A stretch of DNA of 64,000 nucleotides from Dehalococcoidia bacterium (lineage in GTDB: Bacteria > Chloroflexota > Dehalococcoidia > SM23-28-2 > RBG-16-64-32): NCBI GenBank assembly GCA_030649945.1, contig JAUSFE010000125.1:49366-113365 (forward strand), in the 5' to 3' direction. Position 1 is the first letter of the stretch. Each line of letters begins with the position of its first letter. The notes below the pieces were generated by a model. It had not been told where the DNA came from and did not search any database. It was given only the letters and a program-made list of their open reading frames with translations. The position numbers and the translations under genes were made by a program. Below are positions 8,373 through 16,499 of the stretch, piece by piece.

Positions 8373-9485
8373 CTACTCCCGTGCGGCGGGCGCCGGGTAT
8401 CCCGTCACCAGGATGTCGTCGCCCAGGCGCTCGACGGTCACCTCGCGCAGGCGGAGGGCGTCCGCCATGCGGTAGGCGCCTTTGCCGGCGACGGCGGCGG
8501 GGGCGTCCGCAGCGCCGATGATGAGGGGCGCGATGACCGCGTGCACCTTATCGACGAGGCCGCGGTCGAAGAAGGAGCCCAGGATGACGCCGCCGCCTTC
8601 GACCAGCACCGAGAGGATGTCGCGCCGCCCCAGCTCTTGCAGCAGGGCGATGAGGTCTACGTGATCGCCCTGCCGGGGCAAGGCGGCGACCTCCGCGCCG
8701 CGGGCCTCCATGGCGGCGCGCCAGCCGGCGGGTGAATCGGCTGTAGTGGCGACGAGCGTCTTGCCGGGGACCGTGAAGATGCGGGCCATGGGCGGCGTGC
8801 GGCCCCGCGTATCGACGATTACGCGCAACGGCTGGCGCTCCACCTCCCGGTCTTCGGGGCGCGCTGTGAGGAGGGGGTCGTCCACAACCACGGTGGAGGA
8901 GCCGGCGAGGATGGCATCGACGCGGGCGCGCAGCGCGTGCGCCCAGGCGCGGGTCTGGGGCCCGGAGACCCAGCGCGAGTCGCCGGAGGCGGCGGCGATG
9001 CGGCCGTCCAGCGAGGCGGCGAACTTGGCGATGACGAAGGGCAGGCCCGTGGCGCGGTGCTTGAAGTACGCCTCGTTGATGCGGCGGGCCTCGTCCTCGC
9101 CCTCGCCGGCGATGGTGCGGACGCCAGCCGCCTCCAGCGCCCGGTGGCCGCCGCCGTCCACGGCCGGATTGGGGTCGGCCACGGCGTAGTGCACTTCGCT
9201 GATGCCCGCGGCGATGATGGCGTCCGTGCAGGGCGGCGTGCGGCCGTGGTGGCAGCACGGCTCCAGCGAGACGTAGAGGGCGCCGCCGCGTCCGCCCTTG
9301 GCGGAGGCCTGTTGCAGGGCCACGGCTTCCGCGTGGGGGCCGGGCGGCGGCTGCGTGACGCCCTCGCCCACGACGGCCCCGTCCGCGGCGACGACGACGG
9401 CGCCGACGGTGGGGTTGGGGGAGGTGGGCGCGCGGGCGTTGTGCGCCAGCTCCAGCGCGCGCTGCATGGGAGTGGGGACGGCCAT
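8373..9485 (-). CDS. ribD: Bifunctional pyrimidine deaminase/reductase
   Basis: Second and third steps of riboflavin synthesis from GTP: deamination, then side-chain reduction. The N-terminal deaminase has the zinc motif PHAEAVAL and EPCCHHGRTPPC. The C-terminal reductase (from about residue 150) has KFAASLDGRIA, GDSRWVSG and LVEGGGVILGSF. At 370 aa it is full length. The ATG at 9485 follows a TATAAT by 9 nt; the track start at 9539 is upstream of that promoter. It heads a three-gene minus-strand operon. Confidence 0.95.
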   Translation of the reverse strand: MAVPTPMQRALELAHNARAPTSPNPTVGAVVVAADGAVVGEGVTQPPPGPHAEAVALQQASAKGGRGGALYVSLEPCCHHGRTPPCTDAIIAAGISEVHYAVADPNPAVDGGGHRALEAAGVRTIAGEGEDEARRINEAYFKHRATGLPFVIAKFAASLDGRIAAASGDSRWVSGPQTRAWAHALRARVDAILAGSSTVVVDDPLLTARPEDREVERQPLRVIVDTRGRTPPMARIFTVPGKTLVATTADSPAGWRAAMEARGAEVAALPRQGDHVDLIALLQELGRRDILSVLVEGGGVILGSFFDRGLVDKVHAVIAPLIIGAADAPAAVAGKGAYRMADALRLREVTVERLGDDILVTGYPAPAARE

Positions 9486-9494
9486 GGCGGCTAC

Positions 9495-9500
9495 ATTATA
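9495..9500 (-). promoter_or_regulatory. -10 box of ribD operon
   Basis: TATAAT on the minus strand, 9 nt before the ribD ATG, with no Shine-Dalgarno between. A leaderless transcript is implied; I see no good -35. Confidence 0.5.
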
Positions 9501-9606
9501 GTGGACAGTGGGGAGTGAGTAGTGAGTAGTGGATGCCACCCCCCTTCAGGGTGTGGCGGTGCTGGGTCGGCCCAGCGAGGTTATCCCGCGAGCGGCGGTG
9601 CGGGTG

Positions 9607-9612
9607 TAGGAT
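9607..9612 (+). promoter_or_regulatory. Possible -10 box of the hydrolase-cyclase operon
   Basis: TAGGAT lies 9 nt upstream of the ATG at 9622, with no ribosome-binding site in between. The spacing matches those of ribH and ribD. Confidence 0.4.
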
Positions 9613-9621
9613 ATTCCCGTC

Positions 9622-10929
9622 ATGGAGCCGCGCATCCAGTACACGAAGACGAGCGACGGGGTGAACATCGCGTACGCCGTGTTTGGCGAAGGCCAACCAC
9701 TCGTCTATCCGTCGAACGTATGGGGTGACATCCATTGGTATCTGCACAACGAAGCCACGCGCAGGGAGATGAACCGTCTCGCCGCGTCAGGTTGGCGAAT
9801 TGCGAGGTATGACGGTCGCGGCATGGGCTCCTCCGACCGCGACGTGAGCGACTTCTGCCTGGAGGCCAGGCTGCGCGATCTAGAAACCGTGATCGACGTC
9901 GCGGGACTTGAGCGCTTCGTGCTCTGCGGCTACGGCCAAGGAGGACCGGTGGCAATCGCTTATGCCGTCCGTTGTCCCGACCGCGTGTCTCATCTCGTCC
10001 TCGTCAATTCGTTCGCTCAAGGGTCCGCCTACTACCAGACAGTGCCAACGATGCGCGCGCTGGCCGGAATGCGGGCGATGGCCGAGGATCAATGGGAATT
10101 CTTCACGCTAACGGTTGCGACGGCCGCCGTCGGTTTTGCCGACGGTATTCTCGCCAGGAAAACAGCAGAGTTGTTTCGCAGCGCGATGTCGGCAAAGAGC
10201 TTCCTCTCCTTCGTTGACGCGGCGGAGAAGGTAGATGTGCTCAACCTGCTTCCTGAAGTAACAACGCCTACGCTGGTGGTGCTAGATAGGTCCAGTTTCG
10301 TCACAGGGGACTTGTCCCGAGACCTCGCCACACGCATTCCCGGTGCCCGGCTCGTAGCAACTGACGACTACCCTCAGGAATTGCACTCGTTCGTCCGCGG
10401 CCAAACGCTAGCGCCCGGCGAGCTCGTGGGCGCCCCGTCCGGCACCGCGATCATCCTCTTCGCCGATATCGTCGACTCCACCGCCCTCACCGAGCGCCTG
10501 GGCGACACTGCGTTCCGGGGGAAGGCGCGCGAGCTGGACACCGCGCTGCGGACGATCATCCGCGAGAACAGCGGCACGCCAATCGAAGGCAAACTGCTGG
10601 GCGACGGCGTGCTGGCGGTGTTTACGTCGGCGAGGCAGGCGATTGAGGCGGCGCTGCGCTGCGGGAAGGCAGGAGACGAGGCCGGGCTCCCACTCCACCT
10701 CGGCATCCACGCCGGCGACGTCATCCGCGAGGAGAACAACGTCTACGGCGGCGCGGTGAACATCGCCTCGCGCATCTCGGGCCTCTCGGCGCCGGGCGAG
10801 GTGCTGGTGTCGGAGACGGTGCGGAGCCTCGCGCGCACGTCGGCGGGCGTGCGGTTCGAAGACCGGGGAGAGCACGAGTTGAAGGGCGTCGCCGACCCGC
10901 AGCGGGTGTTCGCGGTGAGGCAGGCGTGA
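9622..10929 (+). CDS. Alpha/beta-hydrolase-like sensor fused to class III nucleotide cyclase (copy 1)
   Basis: The 435-aa protein has an alpha/beta-hydrolase domain (about 1-260) and a class III adenylate/guanylate cyclase domain (about 270-433). In the hydrolase domain the nucleophile elbow reads CGYGQGG, with Gly where the serine should be, so hydrolysis is unlikely and ligand sensing is more plausible. The cyclase keeps ILFADIVDST (metal Asp), KLLGDGVLAVF (second Asp) and GAVNIASRI (transition-state Asn/Arg); the usual purine-specifying Asp before VYG is Asn. There is no TM segment, so it should be cytosolic. Its stop overlaps the next start (TGATG). Confidence 0.88.
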   Translation: MEPRIQYTKTSDGVNIAYAVFGEGQPLVYPSNVWGDIHWYLHNEATRREMNRLAASGWRIARYDGRGMGSSDRDVSDFCLEARLRDLETVIDVAGLERFVLCGYGQGGPVAIAYAVRCPDRVSHLVLVNSFAQGSAYYQTVPTMRALAGMRAMAEDQWEFFTLTVATAAVGFADGILARKTAELFRSAMSAKSFLSFVDAAEKVDVLNLLPEVTTPTLVVLDRSSFVTGDLSRDLATRIPGARLVATDDYPQELHSFVRGQTLAPGELVGAPSGTAIILFADIVDSTALTERLGDTAFRGKARELDTALRTIIRENSGTPIEGKLLGDGVLAVFTSARQAIEAALRCGKAGDEAGLPLHLGIHAGDVIREENNVYGGAVNIASRISGLSAPGEVLVSETVRSLARTSAGVRFEDRGEHELKGVADPQRVFAVRQA

Positions 10930-12242
10930 TGGAACCGCAGATCCGCTTTTGCACCAGCGCCGACGGCACACGCATCGCCTATGCCGTGCTGGGCGAAGGG
11001 CCCGCCACTCCCGTCATCTGCGTAAACAGCTGGGCCTGGACAATTGAGGCGATAATGACTCAGCCGGCGGAGCGGGCGCGTCTAGCGGACCTGGCGGAAC
11101 GGCACCAGGTCGTCACCTTCGACAATCGTGGAACCGGTGCTTCGGAGCGGGAGCCCTCAGAACTCTCGCTGGAGTCACGTGTGGCCGACCTGGGGGCCGT
11201 AGCAGACCGGCTGGGATGGCCGCGATTCCACCTCGTTGGATACGGCGACGGTGGTGCGACTGCGGCCGCCTATACTGCTCGGAACCCCGAGCGAGTCGCT
11301 CGCCTCGTGCTTTTTTCGCCGTGCGCGAGGGGCGACAGTAACTCTGAGCGAATGACTCAACTCATCCACGAGAACTGGTCCTGGGCGCGCAGAATGATCG
11401 CTTCACTTATGTTTCCTAACGGTCCCGCCGAAATGCAACGCTGGACCTCCTCGACGCTTCGTCAATCGATGAGTCCCAACTTGGCGGCCAGGGCTTTAGA
11501 GCTCAACGCCACGCTCGATATCGCCGATCTACTGCCGCGAGTGCAAGCGCCCACACTCGTACTCAACTTTCGCGACGGACCCGGCATGCCCGAGGGGCGA
11601 GAGGTGGCCGCGCTGATCCCGGATGCGCGCTTCCATGTACTCCCAGGGGAGTACGCGTCAGTGTTCGCAGGCGCCGACGAGCTCATACGAGCAATCAGAG
11701 AATTCCTCGATGAGGGCACTGAAGCGAGAGGGCCGGATATCCCCTCCGGCACCGCCGTCATCCTCTTCGCCGACATCGTCGACTCCACCGCGCTCACCGA
11801 GCGCCTCGGCGACACTGCCTTCCGCGAGAAGGCCCGCGAACTCGACGGGGCGCTGCGCACCGTCATCCGCGAGAACGGCGGCACCCCCATCGACGGCAAG
11901 CTCCTCGGCGACGGCGTGCTGGCCGTCTTCACCTCCGCCCGCCAGGCGATCGAAGCCGCGCTGCGCTGCGGGAAGGCGGGCGGCAACGCCGGGCTGCCGC
12001 TGCACCTCGGCCTCCACGCCGGCGATGTCATCCGCGAGGAGAACAACGTCTATGGCGGCGCGGTGAACATCGCGTCGCGCATCTCGGGGCTCTCGGCGCC
12101 GGGCGAGGTGCTGGTGTCGGAGACGGTGCGGAGCCTCGCGCGCACGTCGGCGGGGGTGCGCTTCGAGGACCGCGGCGAGCAGGCGCTGAAGGGCGTGGGG
12201 GAGCCGCTGCGGGTGTGGGCGGTGGTCGAGGGTGGGGTGTGA
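10929..12242 (+). CDS. Hydrolase-like sensor fused to class III nucleotide cyclase (copy 2)
   Basis: The 437-aa protein is a paralogue of its neighbours with a divergent hydrolase domain (about 1-265) and an almost identical cyclase domain (about 275-435). The elbow is VGYGDGG, again Gly for the nucleophile Ser. Cyclase metal motifs (ILFADIVDST, LLGDGVLAVF) and VNIASRI are kept. The ATG at 10929 shares its first base with the preceding TGA; the track's GTG at 10926 is one codon earlier. Translational coupling implies matched amounts and perhaps heterodimers, since class III active sites form between two chains. Confidence 0.87.
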   Translation: MEPQIRFCTSADGTRIAYAVLGEGPATPVICVNSWAWTIEAIMTQPAERARLADLAERHQVVTFDNRGTGASEREPSELSLESRVADLGAVADRLGWPRFHLVGYGDGGATAAAYTARNPERVARLVLFSPCARGDSNSERMTQLIHENWSWARRMIASLMFPNGPAEMQRWTSSTLRQSMSPNLAARALELNATLDIADLLPRVQAPTLVLNFRDGPGMPEGREVAALIPDARFHVLPGEYASVFAGADELIRAIREFLDEGTEARGPDIPSGTAVILFADIVDSTALTERLGDTAFREKARELDGALRTVIRENGGTPIDGKLLGDGVLAVFTSARQAIEAALRCGKAGGNAGLPLHLGLHAGDVIREENNVYGGAVNIASRISGLSAPGEVLVSETVRSLARTSAGVRFEDRGEQALKGVGEPLRVWAVVEGGV

Positions 12243-13570
12243 TGGAGCCGCGCATCCAGTACGCGAAGACGACCGATGGGGTGAGTATTGCCTTCTGGAC
12301 GCTGGGAGAGGGCGGCACGCCGCTGGTGATGACGTCGCCGCTGTCCTTCAGCAACATCTCTCTCGAGTGGCGGATCCCGGAGCTCCGAGCCTGGTACGAG
12401 CGTCTAGCCGGCGGCGGGATGGTGGTTCGATTCGACTGGAGAAACATGGGGATGTCGGAGCGAGGTGTGGTCGTTCGGGCTGATATCGAACAACGCGCCT
12501 CCGATTTCGAATCGGTGGTCGAGGAGCTCGGCCTTGAAACCTTCAACCTTCTCGCGTTCGGTGGACCCGGACTGCTCACCTTCCCCTACCTGGCTCACCA
12601 CCCAGACCACGTCTCGCGACTTGTGCTGTGGTCGACACTGATACGCGGATGGGTCGATAGCCCGGCGCTTTTATCCCTTGCTCAGACGGACTGGGACCTC
12701 GTGGTGGAGACTTTCGCGCACACTCAGATAGGCTGGGGAGTGGGAGGCGAGGCGCACGAGTGGGCGGAGTTCATTCGGGCAAGCATCACCCAGTCCGACT
12801 TCGTTCGCCTCTTTGAAGTGGTGCTGGAGATGGACGCCTCGCCATACTTGGAGCGCGTCGGAGCAAAGACTCTAGTGCTTTACCAGCCGCCCAGAACACT
12901 CTTCGAGGTCAACGCGCGCGAGCTGGCGACGCGAATTCCTGACGCTGAGATCGTCCGCCTGAACGAAGGGCCATTCGCCTCCTACCTGCACGAAGAGGGG
13001 AAACGGGTCACGGAGGAGTTCCTGGGGATCGCACCCGAGACTGCGCAGGCGGCGGAGACAATCCTTGCGCAGGGCATGCTGGCCGTCCTCTTCGCCGACA
13101 TCGCGGACTCCACCGCGCTCACCGAGCGCCTCGGCGACGCCGCGTTCCGCGCCAAGGCCCGCGACCTCGACGGCGCGCTGCGGGCGGCGATCCGCGAGAA
13201 CGCTGGCACGCCCATCGAGGGCAAGCTCCTGGGCGACGGCGTGCTGGCGGTGTTCACGAGCGCGCGGCAGGCCATCGAGGCGGCGCTCGCCTGCGGCCGG
13301 GCAGGAGACGAGGCCGGCCTCCCCCTACATCTCGGCCTCCACGCCGGCGACGTGATCCGCGAGGAGAACAACGTTTACGGCGGCGCCGTCAACATCGCCT
13401 CGCGCATCAGCGGGCTGTCGGCGCCGGGCGAGGTGCTGGTGTCGGAGACGGTGCGCTCGCTCGCGCGCACGTCGGCCGGCGTGCGGTTCGAGGACAGGGG
13501 AGAGCAGTCGCTGAAGGGCATTGGTGAGCTGGTTCGGATGTGGATGGTGCGGGAGGGGGAGGCGCCGTGA
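12242..13570 (+). CDS. Hydrolase-like sensor fused to class III nucleotide cyclase (copy 3)
   Basis: The 442-aa third member of the coupled trio has the same TGATG junction with copy 2. Its hydrolase domain is the most derived: the elbow reads LAFGGPG, losing both the Ser and the first Gly spacing. The cyclase domain has ADIADSTALTERLGD, LLGDGVLAVF and AVNIASRI. The N-terminal MEPRIQYAKTTDG resembles copy 1 and the fourth paralogue near 47 kb. Product cAMP versus cGMP is not decidable; Asn replaces the purine-specifying Asp. Confidence 0.87.
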   Translation: MEPRIQYAKTTDGVSIAFWTLGEGGTPLVMTSPLSFSNISLEWRIPELRAWYERLAGGGMVVRFDWRNMGMSERGVVVRADIEQRASDFESVVEELGLETFNLLAFGGPGLLTFPYLAHHPDHVSRLVLWSTLIRGWVDSPALLSLAQTDWDLVVETFAHTQIGWGVGGEAHEWAEFIRASITQSDFVRLFEVVLEMDASPYLERVGAKTLVLYQPPRTLFEVNARELATRIPDAEIVRLNEGPFASYLHEEGKRVTEEFLGIAPETAQAAETILAQGMLAVLFADIADSTALTERLGDAAFRAKARDLDGALRAAIRENAGTPIEGKLLGDGVLAVFTSARQAIEAALACGRAGDEAGLPLHLGLHAGDVIREENNVYGGAVNIASRISGLSAPGEVLVSETVRSLARTSAGVRFEDRGEQSLKGIGELVRMWMVREGEAP

Positions 13571-13616
13571 CTCCGCTCGTCCTACGAGAACCTCAGGACG
13601 AGCGGGAAGAGGCGCT
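13571..13616. repeat. CCGCTCGTCCT hairpin repeat, inverted copy
   Basis: CCGCTCGTCCT (13573-13583) and AGGACGAGCGG (13595-13605) form an 11-bp stem. It starts immediately after the stop of the third cyclase gene and ends in AGCGGGAAGAGGCGCT, also seen at 19692. The same hairpin in opposite orientation is at 19605-19637. Confidence 0.8.
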
Positions 13617-13735
13617 GGCAGAGGTGCTTCGCCAGGCCCAGGGCAATCTCATGGTTATCGGTGCCTTCGCATATGCGGTACCCTAGGCATCGCGGGATGA
13701 GAGATGCGGGACATAGCTGAGAAGGTGGTAGAGCC

Positions 13736-14581
13736 ATGAAAGACTTCAAAGGCAAGGTGGCAGTGGTTACGGGCGCGGCCAGCGGCATTGGCCGGGGGAT
13801 GGCGGAGCGGTTTGCGCGCGAGGGGATGAAGGTGGTGCTGGCGGATGTGGAGGAGGCGGCGCTGGCGCAGGCGGAAACGGCCATGCGCGCGGCCGGCGCT
13901 ACGGTGCTGGCGGTGCGCACGGACGTATCGCAGGCGGCGGAGGTGGAGGCGCTGGCGCGGCGGGCAGTGCAGGAGTTCGGCGCGGTGGACATTGTCTGCA
14001 ACAACGCCGGCGTCGTGCCGCGGGGCGGGCCTTTGTGGGAGACGCCACTCCAGGACTGGCAGTGGACCATCGGCGTCAACCTCTGGGGGGTGATCCATGG
14101 GGTGCACACGTTCGTGCCGCTCATGCTGCGCCAGGGCACGGAAGCTCACGTTGTCAACACAGCTTCGCTGGCCGGGCTGATCACGGGGCCGTTCCTTGGC
14201 ATCTACGCGGTCACGAAGCACGCCGTCGTCGCCCTGTCGGAGTCCCTTTACCAGGAGCTCGCGCTGGCCGGATCGAAGGTCCACGTGTCGGTGCTCTGTC
14301 CGGCCTGGGTGAACACCCGGCTCATGGACGCGGGCCGCAACCGGCCGCCCAACTACCGGACGGAGGATGGAGGTGAGCCGGGGCAAGACCCCATAACGCA
14401 GGCCGTGCGCGGGCTGCTGGCGACGGGGCTTTCGCCGGAGACGATAGCGGAGCACGTGGTGAACGCCATCCGGGAGGAGAAGCTCTACATCCTCACGCAC
14501 CCGGAGTTCAAGGACGGGATCAAGGCCCGCATGGACAACATCCTGGCGGGGACGAACCCGGTCGCCCAGTCCATCTTCTGA
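13736..14581 (+). CDS. Short-chain dehydrogenase/reductase
   Basis: NAD(P)-dependent oxidoreductase of the classical SDR family (281 aa). The cofactor glycine motif is TGAASGIGRG, the acidic residue after beta-2 (LADVEE) suggests NAD preference, and NNAG, the Ser (NTASLAG) and YAVTKHA supply the catalytic set. The C-terminal part resembles SDRs acting on bulky alcohols, but the substrate is unknown. It is followed 9 nt later by the DDN-like gene, so the two may be co-transcribed. AAGGTGG just upstream serves as ribosome-binding site. Confidence 0.9.
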   Translation: MKDFKGKVAVVTGAASGIGRGMAERFAREGMKVVLADVEEAALAQAETAMRAAGATVLAVRTDVSQAAEVEALARRAVQEFGAVDIVCNNAGVVPRGGPLWETPLQDWQWTIGVNLWGVIHGVHTFVPLMLRQGTEAHVVNTASLAGLITGPFLGIYAVTKHAVVALSESLYQELALAGSKVHVSVLCPAWVNTRLMDAGRNRPPNYRTEDGGEPGQDPITQAVRGLLATGLSPETIAEHVVNAIREEKLYILTHPEFKDGIKARMDNILAGTNPVAQSIF

Positions 14582-14590
14582 GGAGGCAGC

Positions 14591-15025
14591 ATGGCGCCGC
14601 CGAACAACCGGCTGCTCATCAAGGGGGCGACGTTCCTGCACCGGCTCCTGTACCGCGTCAGCGGAGGCGGCATCGGCGGGCGCTTCGGGAAGGCGCCGAT
14701 GCTGCTGCTGACGACCACGGGCCGGCGCAGCGGCAAGCCGCGCACCGTGCCGCTGCTCTACCTCGCGGACGGCGAGCGCATAGTCGTCGTCGGCTCCAAC
14801 GGCGGGGACGACCGCGACCCGGCCTGGTGGCTGAACCTGCAGCACGACCCGCGCGGCCAGATGCAGATCGGCCGGCGGCGGCGGGCCGTGACCGCCGGGA
14901 AGGCTGACCCGCAGGAGAAGGCCCGCCTCTGGCCGCAGATCACGGCCCTCTACGCGGGATACGACGAGTACCAGACCCGCACCGCGCGGGAGATACCGCT
15001 GGTGGTCCTCCGGCCGGAAGCTTAG
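14591..15025 (+). CDS. Deazaflavin (F420)-dependent nitroreductase-like protein (DUF385/DDN family)
   Basis: The 144-aa split-barrel protein has the DDN-family core PMLLLTTTGRRSGKPRTVPLLYL, then VVVGSNGGDDRDPAWWLNL and a C-terminal IPLVVLRP strand. Family members bind reduced F420 and reduce quinones or nitro compounds. Together with the PPOX protein at 27 kb it hints at F420 metabolism, but no F420 biosynthesis gene is in the window. GGAGGCAGC precedes the ATG. Confidence 0.85.
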   Translation: MAPPNNRLLIKGATFLHRLLYRVSGGGIGGRFGKAPMLLLTTTGRRSGKPRTVPLLYLADGERIVVVGSNGGDDRDPAWWLNLQHDPRGQMQIGRRRRAVTAGKADPQEKARLWPQITALYAGYDEYQTRTAREIPLVVLRPEA

Positions 15026-15106
15026 CCCCGCCGCCCCTACCGCCTTCGCGACGGCCGGCGCCCGCAGCGGCCGCGACATCCCCGTGGTACGCTTGGCGTC
15101 GGAGCT

Positions 15107-16168
15107 ATGATCGGTCCGTCGTCCCTCAGCGGCCTCCCCTTCCTGCGCGACGCCCGCCGCGGCCGCGCCTCCTCCTACGACACCGCCGGCGGCAACATGG
15201 ACTACTGGCTCCTGGACCCAGGCGAGACTCGCACCCTGGCCGCCGTCCAGGGCCCCGGCTGCGTGCGCCACATCTGGATGACCATGGCCTCGCGCGAGAC
15301 GGCGTACCCGCGGCGCGCCGTGGCGCGGATGTACTGGGACGGCTCCCCGCACCCCTGCGTCGAGGTGCCGGCGGGCGACTTCTTCGGCATGGGCCACGGC
15401 ATCGTCAAGAACTTCTGGTCGTTGCCGCTCTCGATGAGCCCCCAGGACGGGCGCGGCTTCAACTGCTTCTTCCCCATGCCCTTTGCCACGGGCGCCCGCA
15501 TCGACGTCACCAACGAGGGCGAGCGGCGCCTGGTCCTGTACTTCTACGTGGACTACGAGACGTACGAGCGGCCGCTGGCGGGCGCCGCCTACTTTCACGC
15601 GCAGTGGCGCCGCGAGAACCCTACCGGCGGCTGGGGCGACGACTCCCGCCGCTTCGCCCAGGACCCGGAGTACTTCCGCGAGGTGTTCACAACACCCAAC
15701 ACGGCGGGCGAGGGCAACTACGTGATCCTGGAGGCGCGCGGCCGCGGCCACTACGTGGGCTGCAACCTGAACATCGACTGCTTCCAGCGCGCCAAGAACG
15801 ACTGGTACGGCGAGGGCGACGACATGATCTTCATCGACGGCGTCTCGCGCCCCACGCTGCACGGCACCGGCACGGAGGACTACTTCAACACGGCGTTTGG
15901 GCCGTCACAGGAGTTCTGCTCGCCCTACCACGGCCTGCCCCTGACCTCCGGCACGCCCGAGTGGCCGTACGGGGGCAAGCACTCCATGTACCGTTTCCAC
16001 ATCGAGGACCCCGTACACTTCCGGGAGTCCATCCGCGTGACAATAGAGCACGGCCACGCCAACCACCTCTCGCACGACTACTCCTCGACGGCGTACTGGT
16101 ACCAGACGGAGCCGCACCTGGGGTTCCCGCTGCTGCCGCCGGTGGGCGAACGGCTGCCGCGGGAATAG
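15107..16168 (+). CDS. DUF2961 / GH172-like glycoside hydrolase
   Basis: The 353-aa protein matches the DUF2961 family, members of which are now classed as GH172 (fructofuranose- and arabinofuranose-acting enzymes). Family landmarks are the early SSYDTAGGNMDYW, GPGCVRHIWMT, DFFGMGHG, ENPTGGWG and the acidic HGTGTEDYFNTAFG loop that is probably catalytic. No signal peptide is present, so it is predicted cytosolic. The start follows GGAGCT closely. No sugar transporter adjoins it, so the substrate is open. Confidence 0.85.
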   Translation: MIGPSSLSGLPFLRDARRGRASSYDTAGGNMDYWLLDPGETRTLAAVQGPGCVRHIWMTMASRETAYPRRAVARMYWDGSPHPCVEVPAGDFFGMGHGIVKNFWSLPLSMSPQDGRGFNCFFPMPFATGARIDVTNEGERRLVLYFYVDYETYERPLAGAAYFHAQWRRENPTGGWGDDSRRFAQDPEYFREVFTTPNTAGEGNYVILEARGRGHYVGCNLNIDCFQRAKNDWYGEGDDMIFIDGVSRPTLHGTGTEDYFNTAFGPSQEFCSPYHGLPLTSGTPEWPYGGKHSMYRFHIEDPVHFRESIRVTIEHGHANHLSHDYSSTAYWYQTEPHLGFPLLPPVGERLPRE

Positions 16169-16372
16169 CGACCGGCGTACCCGGAATGTAGCGGATGCCT
16201 TCCAGGCTTCCAGCAGAATGGTGGGGCGACACGCGCCGCCTATCCAGCGACCGGCGCACACCAAATGTAGTAGCGGATGCCTTCCAGGCTTCCAGCGGGG
16301 TGGTGGGGCGACACGCGCCGCCTATCCGTGGGTGTGGCCGGCGCGTGGCTCAGGGCAGGGGCCCTGAGCCAC
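16168..16372. repeat. Two-copy tandem repeat ending in a perfect hairpin
   Basis: Two about 80-bp units (16168-16246 and 16247-16327) share GCGGATGCCTTCCAGGCTTC, GGTGGGGCGACACGCG and CCTATCC. After unit two comes GTGGCTCAGGGC-AGGG-GCCCTGAGCCAC (16345-16372), a perfect 12-bp stem. The array starts at the DUF2961 stop codon. A third copy is at 19348-19465, and the hairpin recurs inside putA at 29066. The remainder to 16499 shows nothing recognisable. Confidence 0.85.
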
Positions 16373-16499
16373 AGAGATGAGGGGCCGTGAGCACCGGCGC
16401 AAGGCGGCGGGGGCGGCCTCCGCGCCTTCCTCACGGTCCCGCATGCGCAAGAGGGCCGGCTCACCACCGGCCCTTCGCGCTCCGCGGATACGTCCTGAT

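Noticed and set aside
9622-13570. Anti-phage nucleotide-signalling (CBASS-like) locus
   Set aside because: These are class III adenylate/guanylate cyclases, not CD-NTases; no effector, Cap2/Cap3 or membrane-pore gene adjoins them.
13655-15862. 735-aa minus-strand ORF over SDR, DDN-like and DUF2961 genes
   Set aside because: The plus strand holds three clear protein families; this frame has none.
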